DNA of 32,258 nt from Acidobacteriaceae bacterium (GTDB lineage Bacteria; Acidobacteriota; Terriglobia; Terriglobales; Acidobacteriaceae): NCBI GenBank assembly GCA_003165075.1, contig PLSM01000141.1, forward strand, positions 1-32,258, written 5' to 3'. Position numbers and translations under genes: made by a program. This document shows, piece by piece, positions 30,687-32,258 of the stretch. Position 1 is the first letter of the stretch. The number at the start of each line of letters is the position of its first letter. The notes below the pieces were generated by a model that did not search any database, was not told where the DNA came from, and saw nothing but the letters and a program-made list of their open reading frames with translations.

Positions 30687-32258
30687 CCGCGCTTCTTCGT
30701 TCCCTGCTTGGCACGGTTGGTATAGCCAAAGCGTTTATCGTTTCCGCCTGCGGCACCGGCTGTTAACGCCGGCTTGCGGCTGCCGGATTTCGGCCGGGCG
30801 TTGGAACGGGAATCCTTGCGGACAAGCCCTGAATTGCGCCCGTTCGTGCCAGACCTGGCCGCGGATTTCAAGCCCCCGGTATGGCCGTTGCGCTGGCCCA
30901 ACACCGGTGCGGAGGATTTCGCGGTACGTGACGCAGTAGAGCCATTGGCCGGCCTGCTGACGCTGCCGTTCGGCCGGGTGGCTTTGCTGGAGCCAGCCTT
31001 CCCATGGGCGCCTTCGTGCTTGCCATTTGAACTCTTGGCCACGCCCTGACCCCAGCGCACGCCAGAGGCCGCGCGAGAACCGTTCTGTGAACGCGCTACC
31101 GAAGGCCGCGCTTCCCCTGCGCGCCGCGCCGGGCGGCTATCCCCGGTAGATTGCCCAGGTTTGCGATCACGGGAACGCCCGATGGTCCGGCCGAAGTGGG
31201 GCCGAGCCACGCCGGGCTTGACACTGGCAGAGGGCTTGCGGACAGGGGTCTTGGAAACGTGCGATTCGACAGGCTTGAGTGGTTCGGCCGGGGCCGGCGA
31301 CGTCGCCGCAGGTTGTACCGGTTGAACTTCGGAAGCCTCTTCTTCGTGGTCAAAGTCCCGCGTAAAGTAGTTGGATGAGAGCATGGATGAACTAGCGTAG
31401 ATGGTCGGTGCGGGGGTGAACTCAGGCAATGTGCCGGCAACATAGAAGTGCGGCGCGTGGCCCATTGAGATCGTGTGGACCTGTCGGGTGGCAACCAGGC
31501 CGCGAAGCACTTCGCGCACCTTGCTGCGCGCGGTCAGCGAAGCGAGGAACATTTCCACATCTTCCATGCTGGCCGCAATCACGGCCTGCAGGTAGATTGA
31601 GGCAAGCACAGAAATAGCTGTGACTTGCGATGTAGAAGCGCCTTCCGCAATGGCTTTCTGGAAACGATGGCGCAATAGCTGCCACTTGGAAGCCTGGCCG
31701 GGCGCTGAAATCACAGGAATGATCCGCAGCTGCTGCCAAAGCTCGGTAATGGCGCGCAGAACAGCTGATTCGCTCACTTCGCGGCCCAGTGCCTGTCTCA
31801 ACTGCGAAATGGTGGCGTCGCCCGCTTCTAGTTGCTTGTAAGCCTGAACCGCCAATTGCGAAACCTGCCGCGATCCTGTCAGTTGGGGACTGCGCCGCCA
31901 GTCGCGGTCGCCCCGGAGCGCATACACGTAAGGAAGAACCCAGCTCGCAACAATGTAATCCGGCTGTTCGCCCGGCTGTCCCAGCAGGTTCAGCCTGACC
32001 ACCACGTCATCCAGTTCCAGGCGCACCAGCAAATCCTCAGCCAGTGCGGTCTGTCGTGGATCGGGAGCAGCATCTCGCAGGCCTGCAACGGCTTCCACAA
32101 ATGACGGTGCGACGGAGGACGAATACTGCCTCCTCGGCAGGAAGAGACACAGTCCCGTCTCCTCAATCCACGTCCGGGCTTCCTCTAAAGTAAGGGCCCC
32201 ATTCCCATTCTGGCGCATCCTTTCGGCGCGCGCTGCTTCCAATTGCTCCGATGTCAAA
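30683..32258 (-). CDS. Winged-helix (AlkZ/YcaQ-related?) protein with long basic disordered tail, 5' end uncertain
   Basis: About 524 codons are open up to the right edge. The first codon in frame is TTG 32257 and the true start may lie outside; ATG 32218 is an internal option. Residues about 20-300 are folded and contain EARTWIEETGLCLFLP, then repeated helix-turn-helix-like segments (ATISQLRQALGREVSESAVLRAI, SKVREVLRGLVATRQVHTI), recalling AlkZ-type winged-helix proteins; the match is from memory and moderate. From about residue 315 the sequence is low-complexity and rich in Ser, Arg, Gly, Lys and Asn, ending KQGTKKRG. Such a tail usually binds nucleic acid. The overlap with cmk links the two genes in expression. 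No catalytic motif of a glycosylase was confirmed. Confidence 0.6.
   Translation of the reverse strand, partial: LTSEQLEAARAERMRQNGNGALTLEEARTWIEETGLCLFLPRRQYSSSVAPSFVEAVAGLRDAAPDPRQTALAEDLLVRLELDDVVVRLNLLGQPGEQPDYIVASWVLPYVYALRGDRDWRRSPQLTGSRQVSQLAVQAYKQLEAGDATISQLRQALGREVSESAVLRAITELWQQLRIIPVISAPGQASKWQLLRHRFQKAIAEGASTSQVTAISVLASIYLQAVIAASMEDVEMFLASLTARSKVREVLRGLVATRQVHTISMGHAPHFYVAGTLPEFTPAPTIYASSSMLSSNYFTRDFDHEEEASEVQPVQPAATSPAPAEPLKPVESHVSKTPVRKPSASVKPGVARPHFGRTIGRSRDRKPGQSTGDSRPARRAGEARPSVARSQNGSRAASGVRWGQGVAKSSNGKHEGAHGKAGSSKATRPNGSVSRPANGSTASRTAKSSAPVLGQRNGHTGGLKSAARSGTNGRNSGLVRKDSRSNARPKSGSRKPALTAGAAGGNDKRFGYTNRAKQGTKKRG

Noticed and set aside
1..32258. CRISPR arrays, complete insertion sequences, rRNA genes
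   Set aside because: No regularly spaced repeats, no intact transposase and no rRNA-like sequence were seen on either strand.

Overview
The window is a GC-rich bacterial chromosome segment, most likely from an acidobacterium of the class Terriglobia. This is inferred from gene content: an S53 (sedolisin) peptidase with a pro-kumamolisin domain, a DUF6599-like protein, a DUF2007 plus zinc-ribbon protein, a 'DPDRPTLHKK' repeat protein, a ThuA/laccase/cytochrome c/PQQ-dehydrogenase cluster, and a folate-type TrmFO. No database search was possible, so family names rest on motifs and recall.

Layout. 1-2.3 kb: the 5' part of a secreted S53 peptidase (runs off the left edge) and a MerR-TPR protein, both on the minus strand. 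2.9-8.1 kb: a plus-strand group for the cell envelope, namely a ThuA-fold protein, a Tat-exported three-domain multicopper oxidase, a triheme cytochrome c and a quinoprotein (PQQ) dehydrogenase, closed by a hairpin. Together they could form a short periplasmic chain from substrate to O2. 8.1-9.3 kb: tRNA-Thr(CGT) and two small genes. 9.6-14 kb: minus-strand genes for a DUF6599-like protein, a multipass membrane protein, TrmFO and a GNAT acetyltransferase that overlaps trmFO. 14.4-17.5 kb: a TPR lipoprotein-like secreted protein, then moeA-moaC for molybdenum cofactor synthesis. 17.6-19.3 kb: a minus-strand bcp-mpg-cytochrome c run. 19.4-22.1 kb: a repeat-rich secreted protein and a membrane fatty acid desaturase. 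22.4-24 kb: a small membrane protein, an unrecognised cytosolic protein sharing a divergent promoter with it, and a DoxX protein with a palindrome over its promoter.

24.0-25.36 kb is the accessory spot. It holds the frameshifted C-terminal remnant of a serine recombinase that runs into the 3' half of a tRNA-Glu-like gene (anticodon arm to CCA, no 5' half), which looks like an attachment-site scar. Next to it lie a very strong G-quadruplex motif and a long imperfect inverted repeat.

25.36-28.4 kb is a pyrR-pyrB-pyrC operon on the minus strand (pyrB and pyrC overlap by 4 nt). It has a good promoter candidate and two possible PyrR-type RNA loops. 28.5-32.3 kb holds two zinc-ribbon proteins, cmk, and, overlapping cmk by 4 nt, a winged-helix-like protein with a long basic disordered tail that reaches the right edge.

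The points most worth following up are the recombinase/tRNA scar, the self-contained PQQ-cytochrome-laccase group (with a lanthanide-type Asp pair and a Phe at the axial copper position), the possible leaderless genes with a -10 box 7-8 nt before ATG, and the possible PyrR sites.
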